Source: an uncultured Prevotellaceae bacterium
GTDB taxonomy: Bacteria; Bacteroidota; Bacteroidia; Bacteroidales; Muribaculaceae
NCBI GenBank assembly: GCA_900318335.1
Contig: ONKF01000001.1
Coordinates: forward strand, 129,567-193,566
DNA length: 64,000 bases
Reading direction: 5' to 3'
Shown here one piece after another: positions 54,536-63,855 of this stretch (position 1 is its first letter; every line of letters begins with the position of its first letter). The notes beneath the pieces were generated by a model that was not told where the DNA came from, did no database searches, and saw only the letters and a program-made list of their open reading frames with translations. A program made the translations under genes and the position numbers.

Positions 54536-55306
54536 ATGAATCTCAGCAACGCCATATCACTCATAAAGCTCCTTTTCATCAAGGATAAGGAGCTTTATGT
54601 TTTTATTCACCGCATTACCGGCTACTATCCCCGCAGCATCAAGTACTACCAGCTGGCCATGGTGCACCGTTCCAAGCCCGTCAAGCTGAGTGACGGCCGC
54701 TGGGCCAACAATGAGCGTCTGGAATTCCTCGGGGACGCCGTGCTCGACAATGTGGTGGCCGACTTCCTCTACTCCACTTTCCCCAACAAGCACGAGGGAT
54801 TCCTGACCTCAACCCGTGCCAAGATTGTGCAGCGCGAGAGCCTGAACCGCATCGGCAACATCCTGCACCTCGACACCCACGTGCACGCTCTCGCCCACAC
54901 CTCATCCCACAACAGTTACATCTGCGGCAACGCCCTCGAGGCTCTCGTGGGCGCCATCTATCTTGACCAGGGTTACAACCGTTGCCGCAAGTTCATCATC
55001 AACCGCCTGATCAAGAAGCACTTTAACCTCAACAATCTGGTCAAGACCGAACAGAACTTCAAGTCACGCCTCATCGAGTGGACCCAGAAGTACAGGGTCT
55101 CGATCGAGTATGAGCTGGTGGACAGCTACACCGACAAGGACAAGAATCCCGTGTTCCGCACCGCAGTCATCCTGGGCGGCATCTATGCCAGCGACGCTAT
55201 CGGCTATAGCAAGAAGGAGTCCCACCAGAGCGCATCCAAGAAAGCCCTGGAACGCCTCCAGCAAGATCAGCAATTCTGCGAGCAGGTCCTCTCCACCGTC
55301 CCGTAA
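54536..55306 (+). CDS. rnc: Ribonuclease III
   Basis: A 256-aa double-stranded-RNA endonuclease. The nuclease domain spans ~20-160 with the signature NNERLEFLGDAVLDNVVADF and the second acidic cluster GNALEALVGAIYLDQG. The dsRNA-binding domain occupies ~180-250 (FKSRLIEWTQKYRVSIEYEL, ending KKESHQSASKKALERL). It is longer at the N-terminus than E. coli RNase III. It lies 25 bp after fabF, within the same operon. Confidence 0.95.
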   Translation: MNLSNAISLIKLLFIKDKELYVFIHRITGYYPRSIKYYQLAMVHRSKPVKLSDGRWANNERLEFLGDAVLDNVVADFLYSTFPNKHEGFLTSTRAKIVQRESLNRIGNILHLDTHVHALAHTSSHNSYICGNALEALVGAIYLDQGYNRCRKFIINRLIKKHFNLNNLVKTEQNFKSRLIEWTQKYRVSIEYELVDSYTDKDKNPVFRTAVILGGIYASDAIGYSKKESHQSASKKALERLQQDQQFCEQVLSTVP

Positions 55307-55509
55307 TCCCACCATCAAAACGCATCGGGCACCATCTCAAGCACCAGCCATGCGTTTTAATGTGATTTTCATGCCCGACATTATCCCAATGGCTGTAAAC
55401 AAAGCTAAATAAGTGCAAAAATAGGTTGCATTTTGGGGCGTTTTCATCATTTGTTTGTAACTTCGCCAATCTTTGCGCTCAACAGTAGCGCTGTTAACTA
55501 CTGAAACTC

Positions 55510-56166
55510 ATGAGACCTATCACCAACATATTGCTTGTATTAGCGCTCATCTGCTATGTGTTCCTGCCGTTCTATGACATTTCGTTTCATGGCACAGTAA
55601 CGGGTTTGGGGTTCACGGCAGGCACCATTTCCCAAGCGCTCTCGATAGGCAGTATACTGCTGGCGCTGCTGCCCTTCATCGCCGTGTTTGGCGCCATCGG
55701 CTTCAATTGCCTCAAGAGCCGCTGGTGGGTTTTACTGGCCATCGCATTCATCATCTTGGGATTGTGGTTCTTCAAGGACACTGGCAGCACCCATGACGTG
55801 CTGCTGCGCCATGAACCCGAGGTTACTCCTGACAATGATTTAGGTGAAGGATTCTCAATTATCGGATTAGGAATAGGCTATAAACTGGCCTACATATTGA
55901 CTGGGCTCTCCCTTATTTCGGCCATCATCTCGATGTTGCCATTCAAGTTCAACGAGACTATCGAGAAAGCCGTTGACGACACATTTGAGGACGGACGCCG
56001 CCACGTGCGCAAGGAGTTCAACCGCCTGGAGAGCAACCTTCACAAGCCCCACAGGGCTAAGCGCGAAACTCCCCGCCCCACTTCACAACAGACCGAAGTC
56101 CAGCCCCCTGTCCTTCCGCCGGAAGAAGACAAGGAAGACCCGGCACGCTTCATGCCCAAGGAATAA
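55510..56166 (+). CDS. Membrane protein of unknown function
   Basis: A 218-aa protein with four hydrophobic segments (about 5-22, 40-65, 70-90, 125-145), then a cytoplasmic charged tail with a Pro/Glu-rich end (VQPPVLPPEEDKEDPARFMP). No motif is recognised. A weak TTTG-rich promoter region (AATCTTTGCG near 55468-55477) precedes it. Convergent with the next gene, 20 bp apart. Confidence 0.7.
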   Translation: MRPITNILLVLALICYVFLPFYDISFHGTVTGLGFTAGTISQALSIGSILLALLPFIAVFGAIGFNCLKSRWWVLLAIAFIILGLWFFKDTGSTHDVLLRHEPEVTPDNDLGEGFSIIGLGIGYKLAYILTGLSLISAIISMLPFKFNETIEKAVDDTFEDGRRHVRKEFNRLESNLHKPHRAKRETPRPTSQQTEVQPPVLPPEEDKEDPARFMPKE

Positions 56167-56186
56167 TCCTTTACTGACCGTTACTC

Positions 56187-56744
56187 TTATTGCTCTGGCT
56201 GTTCCGGCTCGGGATGGTGCATCTCAATGCGCTTGAACGTTAGCGGCGTTGTCGTGCGCAGGTAGGTCTTGCCTGCGCCATAGAACAGCGCCCTGCCCGC
56301 CATGACATCATATTTGGACAGTATGCCATGTACATTCTTATACACCAAGTTACCCATATAGATGTAGTTCTGCTCCAGATCCACACTGTGGAGTAACACC
56401 CACTTGGCGGTGAAACTACCCTGCCACAGCAGCTGCCACTCGTCGTGTTCGGGGATGCCATCGGGGCTCACACTCGTGCGTATCAGCTCGTTGTAGTAGC
56501 CCGTGAGCAGGCTATCCTCGGCACTGAAGGTGTAATACAGCTCAATGAAGTGGATGCTGTCCTCATAGACATATTCCCACTTGCCTGGCATGAACTTGTT
56601 ATACTCATCCTGCAGGTCAACTGTCTCAAGCGAGGTCCAGTCGGTTACGATTACCTCATGGTCACTTTCACATGAAGTGAACAACGATGCCACGGCCACT
56701 GCCATGATGAACAAAAGGGCTGAATATCTCATCTTTTTATACAT
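56187..56744 (-). CDS. Lipoprotein of unknown function
   Basis: A 185-aa lipoprotein: hydrophobic signal with lipobox LFTSC, mature CESDHEVIVTDW. The body is rich in Trp, Tyr and Glu (KWEYVYEDSIHFIELYYTF), resembling the small lipocalin-like lipoproteins of Bacteroidales that report how much of a ligand is held, but no family is certain. MYKKMRYS at 56744 and MRYS at 56732 are both possible starts. It lies 50 bp after mtgA. Confidence 0.7.
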   Translation of the reverse strand: MYKKMRYSALLFIMAVAVASLFTSCESDHEVIVTDWTSLETVDLQDEYNKFMPGKWEYVYEDSIHFIELYYTFSAEDSLLTGYYNELIRTSVSPDGIPEHDEWQLLWQGSFTAKWVLLHSVDLEQNYIYMGNLVYKNVHGILSKYDVMAGRALFYGAGKTYLRTTTPLTFKRIEMHHPEPEQPEQ

Positions 56745-56794
56745 TTATATCATTTATATTTCTTTCAGTCATATCAATAAAACAGCTTCGCCTC

Positions 56795-57487
56795 TCACTG
56801 CGCACAGATATCCTTGGGGAACTGGTCTATCTGTCCCATGCGCTTCTTGATGGTGTTGTGCATCTTCTTCATCTTGGCGCTCGGGTGGCCGCTGTCACGC
56901 TCGAGAGGGTTAGGCAGCGAGACGGCAATATAGGCACTCTGGGAACGCGTCAGCTTGTCGGGCGTGGTGTCGAAGTTGATGCGCGCCACCGCATCGGCCC
57001 CGTAGATGTTCTTGCCCATCTCGATGGAATTAAGGTAGACTTCCATGATGCGCTCCTTGCCCCAAATTTTCTCAATCAGGAACGTGAAATAAGCCTCCAG
57101 ACCCTTCCGCAGCCATGACCGATGCTGCCACAGGAAGACATTGCGTGCCGTCTGCTGGCTGATGGTACTCGCTCCACGCTGGCGCTTGCCCTCCTGGGCC
57201 TCGAGCTGCGCCTTCTGTATCTGTTCCAGGTCAAAACCGCTATGCTTCAGGAACAGGTTGTCCTCGCTCGCCATCACCGCCTGGGGCAGGTTGTGGTTGA
57301 TACGCTCCAGAGGCACCCAGTGGTGATTGATGGCAGGAGTTTCCCCGTCAATGACCGCCTCGACACAGCGAATGAGCATCAGCGGTGTGATATAGACTGG
57401 GATGTACTTGAGTATCACCACCGCCAGAATCGTCGAGGTGAAAAAGAAAATCAATATGTTGCGCAACCAGCGGCTAACTGTTTTCAT
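56795..57487 (-). CDS. mtgA: Monofunctional peptidoglycan glycosyltransferase
   Basis: A 230-aa GT51 enzyme that polymerises lipid II glycan strands without a transpeptidase domain. One N-terminal membrane anchor (residues 8-28) is followed by the catalytic motifs ASEDNLFLKHSGFD with the first Glu, RGASTISQQTARN, and KERIMEVYLNSIEMG with the second Glu. Intact and of normal length. It follows the Fur-type regulator by 39 bp. Confidence 0.94.
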   Translation of the reverse strand: MKTVSRWLRNILIFFFTSTILAVVILKYIPVYITPLMLIRCVEAVIDGETPAINHHWVPLERINHNLPQAVMASEDNLFLKHSGFDLEQIQKAQLEAQEGKRQRGASTISQQTARNVFLWQHRSWLRKGLEAYFTFLIEKIWGKERIMEVYLNSIEMGKNIYGADAVARINFDTTPDKLTRSQSAYIAVSLPNPLERDSGHPSAKMKKMHNTIKKRMGQIDQFPKDICAQ

Positions 57488-57526
57488 AATCTCAATATAC
57501 CCTGTGAATAAAACTGTTTTCTATTA

Positions 57527-57964
57527 CTAACTCGAAGCGCACTCCGGGCACAAGCCCTTGAGCACGTAGTTGATGCTGTGTACCTGGAAATTGCCGGGCA
57601 GGGCGACCAGCGGGACCTGAGTCGTCTGCAGGCAGAAGGTGCGGCCACAGCGCTCACAGTTGAAGTGGGCATGCATGTGGTCGATGGATCCGTCGTCCTC
57701 ACCACAATGGCAGTCGGGGCTGCACACGGCATACTTGAACATGCCCGTGCCGTCGTCGATAGCGTGAATCAGGTGATGAGTCAGGAAGAGCGTGATGGTG
57801 CGGTAGATGGTGGACTTGTCCACCGTGTCGAGCTCGTCCTCCAGACTCTGAAGCGAGAAGGCGTCCTCATGGGCCATCATCGTACGCAGCAACAGGATGC
57901 GCAACGCCGTGGGTTTCACGTCGTGCTGCTCCAGTCTGGCGATATATTTACTCTCGTCCTTCAT
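57527..57964 (-). CDS. Fur-family transcriptional regulator
   Basis: A 145-aa metal- or peroxide-responsive repressor. The N-terminal winged helix (VKPTALRILLLRTMM ... DKSTIYRTITLFL) and the C-terminal dimerisation/metal domain with HMHAHFNCERCG and the final CPEC form two CxxC zinc pairs and the HxHxHF metal site. Whether it is Fur, Zur or PerR cannot be read from sequence alone. It lies between the susD-like gene and mtgA. Confidence 0.9.
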   Translation of the reverse strand: MKDESKYIARLEQHDVKPTALRILLLRTMMAHEDAFSLQSLEDELDTVDKSTIYRTITLFLTHHLIHAIDDGTGMFKYAVCSPDCHCGEDDGSIDHMHAHFNCERCGRTFCLQTTQVPLVALPGNFQVHSINYVLKGLCPECASS

Positions 57965-58000
57965 TGATAGGCTTTAGGTGTTAGGTGATATTCCTTATAA

Positions 58001-59641
58001 TCAATAGCCTGGGTTTTGGCTGCTGGCGCTGGCGGTGAGGGTCTCACCGGGGATGGGGAACACCAGTGTGTAGCCGTGGCGGTCGGCATCGGTCTGCGGA
58101 CGGTCGGTATAGGAACGTGTGAACAGGCCAAAACGGATCAGGTCGTTGCGACGCCATCCCTCCCAAGCCAACTCCAGCATACGCTCCTCAAGCACATTGT
58201 CGAGGGTTGCAGTGCGGGGTGCCATTCCGGCTCGGGCACGTACCTGATTAAGCAAGGCATCGGCTTCGGCACCTGCCTTGCCGCCTCGCAGCATCGCCTC
58301 ACACTTCATCAGCAACACGTCGGCATAACGGAACAAAACGATGTCGTTGCGGCGCAACTGCCCGTCACTCATCGCAGCATAGTCGATTTCATATTTACGC
58401 ATTCTTGCACCAGCCGTTTTCTCATAGGGATCATTAGACAAGTCCAACTTCACCGCCATCGGCTGATAGACCAGGGGCGAGCCATCGTCAAGGGTGACCA
58501 ATTTGCCCGTCTTGTCATGAAAGACATTGTCATAATAATAAGTCCAAAACAGACGCGCATCGGCATTCACGCCCTTATCGTAGCCGAAGGTTTTCATCGC
58601 CTCGATGGTGGCACACGGGCCATTCTCACCGTTCAGGCCCAACGCCGCAGCATGGTTGTAATGCAGCGAGCGGAACTGCTGGGTGAAACGGTTGGAGAAA
58701 TTATTGATGTCCATCGGGATGGTGAAAATCAATTCCGGGCACTCGTCGTTGCTGATGTCAAAATTATCCTTGAACTGGTCGGCCAGCGTGTACCCGCAAG
58801 CCGAAACGAACGTACAGTAACGCTCCACGGCGGCCCAGGTGTTTATTGTCTCGCCTTCGATACTCCACATCATCGCCGAGGCATCAGGGTGCTGATCGTC
58901 GGTCCAGTCATCGTCGGCATAGACCTCGGCATTGAGCAGCACCTTGGCCAGCAGGAAATCGACCACATCTCGCGTCATGCGACCGTAGTACTCACCCTGA
59001 GCCGAACTGCGGGCGACATCGAGTTGGCCTTCGGCAGCCTGCAACTCACTCACGATGTGCTTGAAAGCCACCGAGCGGTCTTGCAGTTTCATTTCCTGCA
59101 CAGTTGGGCTCGAACTCATGAACAGGGGCACACGGCCATAGAGATCCATCGCGTAGAAGAGGAACATCGCACGCAAAGCACGCGCCTCGGCACGCAGTTC
59201 GGTGACATTCTCGGCAGGATGCAGGGCAGCAAAAGCATCGATTCGCTCAATGGCGCGGTTACACGCCAGCACTTCCTTGAACAGGTAATTCCACGTGTCA
59301 CCCGTGAAATCGACGTTACCGAAACGATGCAGGAAGAGGTTCTGCCAGATGCCGCCGTCATACCAGTCAGTTCCACGCGTGGGGATAATCGCCTCATCAG
59401 TCGAGAACGTATTCAGGTCCCACACGCCACGGGCGGTACCTTGCAGACCCTGAGACGGGGCGCTACCACCGATATTCAGATAAATCGCACCCAAGGCGTT
59501 GTTGCGTAGGTCGGCGACCGTGTTATAGGCCTCGGAGTCGGGCAAGCGGTCGCTGGGGTCATCCTCCAGGAACTTATCGCAAGACACCAACGTCCAGGCC
59601 GCGGCAATCAAGAACAGGCTATATGTTATATATCGTTTCAT
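58001..59641 (-). CDS. SusD/RagB-family nutrient-binding lipoprotein
   Basis: A 546-aa outer-membrane lipoprotein that caps its SusC partner. Signal and lipobox TLVSC, then DKFLEDDPSDRLPD, the typical SusD N-terminus. A TPR-rich alpha domain is interrupted by the binding region, and the C-terminal signature RNDLIRFGLFTR and YTLVFPIPGETL ... NPGY is present. It lies 15 bp after the susC-like gene. No glycoside hydrolase or sensor is nearby in the window, so the glycan or peptide bound is unknown. Confidence 0.93.
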   Translation of the reverse strand: MKRYITYSLFLIAAAWTLVSCDKFLEDDPSDRLPDSEAYNTVADLRNNALGAIYLNIGGSAPSQGLQGTARGVWDLNTFSTDEAIIPTRGTDWYDGGIWQNLFLHRFGNVDFTGDTWNYLFKEVLACNRAIERIDAFAALHPAENVTELRAEARALRAMFLFYAMDLYGRVPLFMSSSPTVQEMKLQDRSVAFKHIVSELQAAEGQLDVARSSAQGEYYGRMTRDVVDFLLAKVLLNAEVYADDDWTDDQHPDASAMMWSIEGETINTWAAVERYCTFVSACGYTLADQFKDNFDISNDECPELIFTIPMDINNFSNRFTQQFRSLHYNHAAALGLNGENGPCATIEAMKTFGYDKGVNADARLFWTYYYDNVFHDKTGKLVTLDDGSPLVYQPMAVKLDLSNDPYEKTAGARMRKYEIDYAAMSDGQLRRNDIVLFRYADVLLMKCEAMLRGGKAGAEADALLNQVRARAGMAPRTATLDNVLEERMLELAWEGWRRNDLIRFGLFTRSYTDRPQTDADRHGYTLVFPIPGETLTASASSQNPGY

Positions 59642-59656
59642 GATAGTTACAGATTT

Positions 59657-62359
59657 CTAGAAGGTGATAGTTACTCCCATAAAATAGGAACGGGTGACTG
59701 GATAGACGTTCTTGTCATCGACGCCTAAGGTTCCGCCAGCCGATGAACTGTTGATGATAGGCGTCAAGCCCGAGTAGCCGGTGATTGTACACAAGTCTTC
59801 AATGGTCAACGACAGACGCAGGCGGCTGATGGCGCGCCGAGCCTTGACACCCAGGGGCACATTCCAACCCACGGTCAAGTAGTCGAAGTCAATGTAGTCG
59901 CCACGTTCAAGCCAATAGTCGGTAGCGGTCTGGTCCTTGATATTGCGTGCAGGAGCGTCAGCCAGGACATTATAGCCGGGTAACGAGTTCATATTCATAT
60001 AGGTGAGCGCCGTGCCATTGTAGATCTTGTGGCCGAAGGCGCCATTGATCTGCAGGGTGACGTCCCATTGCTTGAAGCGGTAGTTGATGTTACTGCCCAG
60101 CAACACCTTGGGCATTGCCTGGCCACAGATGCGGCGGTCCTTGCCGTTGGCGATGTCGATGTCGCCCGAGCCGTCCAGGTCGGCGATGTCATAAACGTAG
60201 CCTCCATTGCCATCGCTCTTGAGTCCAGTGCAATGCGGCAGATAGAACACACCTAAGGGTTGACCCACTATCTGATAGACGATGTGGTTGTTGCCCCCGT
60301 GAAAACCCGCACCATTCAAATTCACCAGATCGACTTCGCCAGGAGCCTCGAGCCAGTAGTCCTTGTAATAGCCGCTCAGCGAGAGGAGTTTGTTGTACTG
60401 GTAGGCAACATTGGCATTGATGTTCAATTCCATGTCACGGGTATTGAGCGGCGTGAAGCCCAAGGCCAACTCAACACCGCTGTTGCGCATCGAGCCGATG
60501 TTGTCCAGCAGCTTGTTGTAACTGAAGGGCGGCACACCTACATTATAGAGATAGAGCATGTCAATCGTCTTGGACGTGTAGAAATCGAGAGCAGCAATAA
60601 CGCGGTTGCCCAGGAAGGCCGCGCTCAGGCCCGTGTTGAAACTGCGCTTGACCTCCCACTTGAGGTCGGGGTTGGCGTTGACCAACTGGTCAAGGGTAAC
60701 GAGAAGATTCTGGCCCATGGGAGGGATTCCGGCGGGTGTAAGCACATTCTGTGCCATGTAACTGTCCACCCCGCCCAAGTTACCTGCCAGACCGTAGCCG
60801 ACGTTCCACTTCAGGTTATCGAGCCAGCTTACATCATGCAAGAAGGCCTCATTGCCCAGATTCCAAGTTGCCGACACCGAGGGGAAGAAACCCCACTTGT
60901 TGCCCTTGGAAAACTTCGATGAACCGTCAAAACGGGCGGCGACAGTCAATGAGTAACGATTGGAGTAGTCATAATTGACACGCCCCATGAACGAAGCCAG
61001 TGAGGGTGAGTTGCGGTAACTCCCCGTGCCGTCCCACAATGTCAGAGCACCGGCCTGGATGGCATCGATGCCGATGTCATTGCTCGAGAAGCCTGTCGTG
61101 GTGGTATAGAAACCCGTGTGGGTATCACGCTCGATCTCGGCAAGCCCCATCACATTAACGTGGTGCAGGCCTAAAGTCTTGTCCCATGTTATGATAGCGT
61201 TACCCAGCAAGGACTCGGTCTTGGCACTGCTGCGGTAGCCTTTGCCGCCGCTCCAGATGCTCGTGGGCAGGAACTGCGACACCTCGACCTCGTTGTGGCT
61301 GTAAGCACCGAAAACGGATAACTTCCAGTCTTTTGTCAAGTTGAAGGTGAGTTTGGCATGGATGCTCAAGTGGGTGGTCTTGTCACGGATGCGGCTGTCC
61401 ATGAGCGCCAACGGATGATTGATCTGGTTGGCATAAGTGAAACCGTCCCAGCCGCCGTTACTGCTACGCTCAGTTCCGAAAGTGGGATTCCATGACTGAG
61501 CCGAGTAGAAAGTCTTTTGGACATCATAGACGGCAGTCTGCTCCTTCTGCACATTGCCGAACATGCCCACCTCGATGGAGAGGAGGTCGCCGAACATGCG
61601 CTGGTGCATATTCATGTTGCTCGTCAGGTTACGCAACTTGTCGTGAAGAATCACACCGTCATGGTCCATGAAACCCAACGACACGCGGTAACCCGAACGG
61701 TCACCGCCGCCCATGAAAGCGACATGATGGTCCTGCAGGAAGGCGGTCTGCTGAATCGCGCGTTGCCAGTCGGTGTCAAATCCCTTGTTGATGAGCATGC
61801 CGCCCTGGCTGGTGACAGCCTTGCAATAGCCTGTGGCATCCAGCATCTTGAGGTTGCGGGCAACATGGGTAACTCCCACGCTGCCGTTATAGGTCACGGT
61901 CGCACGATCGGTTGCGCCCTTTTTGGTCACTACCTCAATCACACCCGAGGCGCCACGCGAGCCGAACTGCGCCGTCGCACTGGCATCTTTGAGCACGGTA
62001 AAACTCTCAATATCAGATGGATAAATCGAAGACAACGTACTCAGGTCACCGAACACACCGTCGATGATGATCAACGGGTCATTGCCGCCCGTGACCGATG
62101 TGGTACCGCGAACACGCACAGCGCTCATCGCTGCGGCACCGTTATTGCTCTTCTGGATTGTCACACCTGCCACACGTCCATTGATGGCATCCAGAGGGTT
62201 GGTGACCTGCTTCTGGTTCATCTGATCGGCAGTAATGACAGTCGGCGACAGCGCGTGCGACAGCGTGTCGGTCGGAGCCATGAGTTGCGCCGCAACGGGC
62301 AACCCCGTGGCAAGCATGGCCACGGCAAGGAGATGCCGCCAATCGTGTTTGTATTTCAT
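59657..62359 (-). CDS. SusC/RagA-family TonB-linked outer-membrane transporter, short form
   Basis: A 900-aa outer-membrane importer. A signal peptide (ending LPVAAQ) is followed directly by the plug (VRGTTSVTGGNDPLIIIDGV, FTVLKDASATAQFGSRGASG), the usual SusC signature. The ~85-residue CarboxypepD_reg-like domain that normally precedes the plug is missing. The barrel ends in YFMGVTITF. It starts 8 bp after the rsmD stop, with no room for its own leader. Confidence 0.93.
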   Translation of the reverse strand: MKYKHDWRHLLAVAMLATGLPVAAQLMAPTDTLSHALSPTVITADQMNQKQVTNPLDAINGRVAGVTIQKSNNGAAAMSAVRVRGTTSVTGGNDPLIIIDGVFGDLSTLSSIYPSDIESFTVLKDASATAQFGSRGASGVIEVVTKKGATDRATVTYNGSVGVTHVARNLKMLDATGYCKAVTSQGGMLINKGFDTDWQRAIQQTAFLQDHHVAFMGGGDRSGYRVSLGFMDHDGVILHDKLRNLTSNMNMHQRMFGDLLSIEVGMFGNVQKEQTAVYDVQKTFYSAQSWNPTFGTERSSNGGWDGFTYANQINHPLALMDSRIRDKTTHLSIHAKLTFNLTKDWKLSVFGAYSHNEVEVSQFLPTSIWSGGKGYRSSAKTESLLGNAIITWDKTLGLHHVNVMGLAEIERDTHTGFYTTTTGFSSNDIGIDAIQAGALTLWDGTGSYRNSPSLASFMGRVNYDYSNRYSLTVAARFDGSSKFSKGNKWGFFPSVSATWNLGNEAFLHDVSWLDNLKWNVGYGLAGNLGGVDSYMAQNVLTPAGIPPMGQNLLVTLDQLVNANPDLKWEVKRSFNTGLSAAFLGNRVIAALDFYTSKTIDMLYLYNVGVPPFSYNKLLDNIGSMRNSGVELALGFTPLNTRDMELNINANVAYQYNKLLSLSGYYKDYWLEAPGEVDLVNLNGAGFHGGNNHIVYQIVGQPLGVFYLPHCTGLKSDGNGGYVYDIADLDGSGDIDIANGKDRRICGQAMPKVLLGSNINYRFKQWDVTLQINGAFGHKIYNGTALTYMNMNSLPGYNVLADAPARNIKDQTATDYWLERGDYIDFDYLTVGWNVPLGVKARRAISRLRLSLTIEDLCTITGYSGLTPIINSSSAGGTLGVDDKNVYPVTRSYFMGVTITF

Positions 62360-62367
62360 TGCAATTA

Positions 62368-62916
62368 TTAGGTATGATCTTTGTTGATTTCAAACAGGGA
62401 GAAGTTCACCTTGCCATAGACGCGCTGCTGGGAGAAATTGGGCAGGGAGCTGAAGTCATGCTCCCGCGGGTGCTCCATGATGAACAGCGTGCCGTCATGC
62501 ACCAGCGGCGAGTCGAGAATCAACTGGGGTATCTGGCCGAAGCGCGGCAGATCATAGGGCGGGTCGGCAAACACGACGTCAAACGACTGCCGACACGAGG
62601 CCAGGAACTTGAACACGTCGCCACGGATGAGCGTCAGGTTCTCGTCGCCCAACTGCCGCTGCACCTTCTTGATGAATTCGGCCTGGGTCCGGGCCTTCTC
62701 GACAGCGGTCACACGGGCGGCACCCCTCGACAGGAACTCAAAGCTCATCGCTCCCGTTCCCGCAAACAGGTCCAGCACGGTCTTGCCTTCAAGGTCAATC
62801 AAGCCGTTAAGGACGTTGAACAGGTTCTCACGCGCCATGTCGGTCGTGGGGCGGGCAGTGATGTTGGTGGGCACGTCAAAACGGCGACGGCCATATTTTC
62901 CGCTGATTATTCGCAT
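62368..62916 (-). CDS. rsmD: 16S rRNA (guanine(966)-N(2))-methyltransferase
   Basis: A 182-aa SAM-dependent enzyme. MRIISGKYGRRRFDVP starts the family, RPTTDMARENLFN is the substrate-side motif, LDLFAGTGAMSFEFLSRG binds SAM, and FADPPYDLP is the catalytic DPPY motif. It overlaps the upstream DUF3822 gene by 10 bp. Confidence 0.94.
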   Translation of the reverse strand: MRIISGKYGRRRFDVPTNITARPTTDMARENLFNVLNGLIDLEGKTVLDLFAGTGAMSFEFLSRGAARVTAVEKARTQAEFIKKVQRQLGDENLTLIRGDVFKFLASCRQSFDVVFADPPYDLPRFGQIPQLILDSPLVHDGTLFIMEHPREHDFSSLPNFSQQRVYGKVNFSLFEINKDHT

Positions 62917-63716
62917 AGGGCAAGCAATATCAATTCCAGTGGCGCCTGCATCGCATTGCGTCCCAGCCGCATGGCTGCTGCGGGATAGACAGCGGGCATC
63001 ACATATTTCACATATCGGCGCAACTCGGGCGTCATGGCGGCACGCAGGTCGCCGTCACCCGTGAGTTGCAGCTCATCGGTCAGTTGGTCCAGGCCATGGG
63101 TGCGCCAGGCATTCAAGGCAAAGTAGGCTGCGTCTTCAGCAGCGCTAAACGGGTAGGTGTTGACACATTGCAACGCTCCCGCGCGGTAGATGACCACATC
63201 CATGGCCGCTGGCTGCAGATTGAGGAACATGCGCGACACGCCACTGCCATGATCCAGCCCCTTGAAGTGTTCGCACAGCGGCTGCAGGCGGTGATACACA
63301 GCGGGATAATTAAACGTGCGGCCCAGGAAAGCCTGCATCCCGTGGGGCATCAAGAAGGCGATTTTCACACCATTTTCAGGCAACTCGCACACCGCGGCAT
63401 CGCCGTCATCGCTTGCAAAGGCATGACGCACGAGCTCGAGGCAGTCATCGTCGCTGGTCTCGACAGGAAACAACACAAAATGCTGTGAATCAACCACTAC
63501 CCTCACCCGCTTATACTCATTCAGCAGTTCGGGAGTGTCGTAGACGGCATCCTCGAGCGACTGCAACGTGGCGTCGGTACATGCCTTATGGCCGATGATG
63601 AGAGAATTGGCCACCGATGGTGTGTACAGCACGTAATCCACCTGCTTGTCGCTGACGGCCACAAGCAGTTCCCAAGCCTCGGGATGCTGTATGTTGATTT
63701 TATCCTTTCCTTCCAT
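62907..63716 (-). CDS. DUF3822 family protein
   Basis: A 269-aa soluble protein of the Bacteroidetes DUF3822 family, usually encoded next to rsmD. VVDSQHFVLFPVET and the block DVVIYRAGALQCVNTYPFS, which resembles the actin-like fold strands of that family, are visible. Its function is unknown. The promoter is at 63732-63739. Confidence 0.82.
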   Translation of the reverse strand: MEGKDKINIQHPEAWELLVAVSDKQVDYVLYTPSVANSLIIGHKACTDATLQSLEDAVYDTPELLNEYKRVRVVVDSQHFVLFPVETSDDDCLELVRHAFASDDGDAAVCELPENGVKIAFLMPHGMQAFLGRTFNYPAVYHRLQPLCEHFKGLDHGSGVSRMFLNLQPAAMDVVIYRAGALQCVNTYPFSAAEDAAYFALNAWRTHGLDQLTDELQLTGDGDLRAAMTPELRRYVKYVMPAVYPAAAMRLGRNAMQAPLELILLALCE

Positions 63717-63731
63717 TATTCCTTAATCGTG

Positions 63732-63739
63732 CAAAATTA
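63732..63739 (-). promoter_or_regulatory. -7 promoter element of the DUF3822-rsmD run
   Basis: Reads TAATTTTGCACG on the minus strand, 16 bp before ATG 63716. It may drive the whole minus-strand run down to 56187. Confidence 0.55.
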
Positions 63740-63779
63740 CTAAAAACTCCCCATTCTCCCCAAAAAAATCTCGCAACTC

Positions 63780-63810
63780 TTGTCGGGGAATGCCAAAACT
63801 CCTACCTTTG
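63780..63810 (+). promoter_or_regulatory. Promoter of the right-edge lipoprotein
   Basis: TTG (63780-63782), a 20-nt spacer, TACCTTTGCGC (core 63803-63810); ATG is at 63856. Confidence 0.65.
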
Positions 63811-63855
63811 CGCATACAATACTATGTTTCAAACCAAGAAATCTCATCTGTTATT

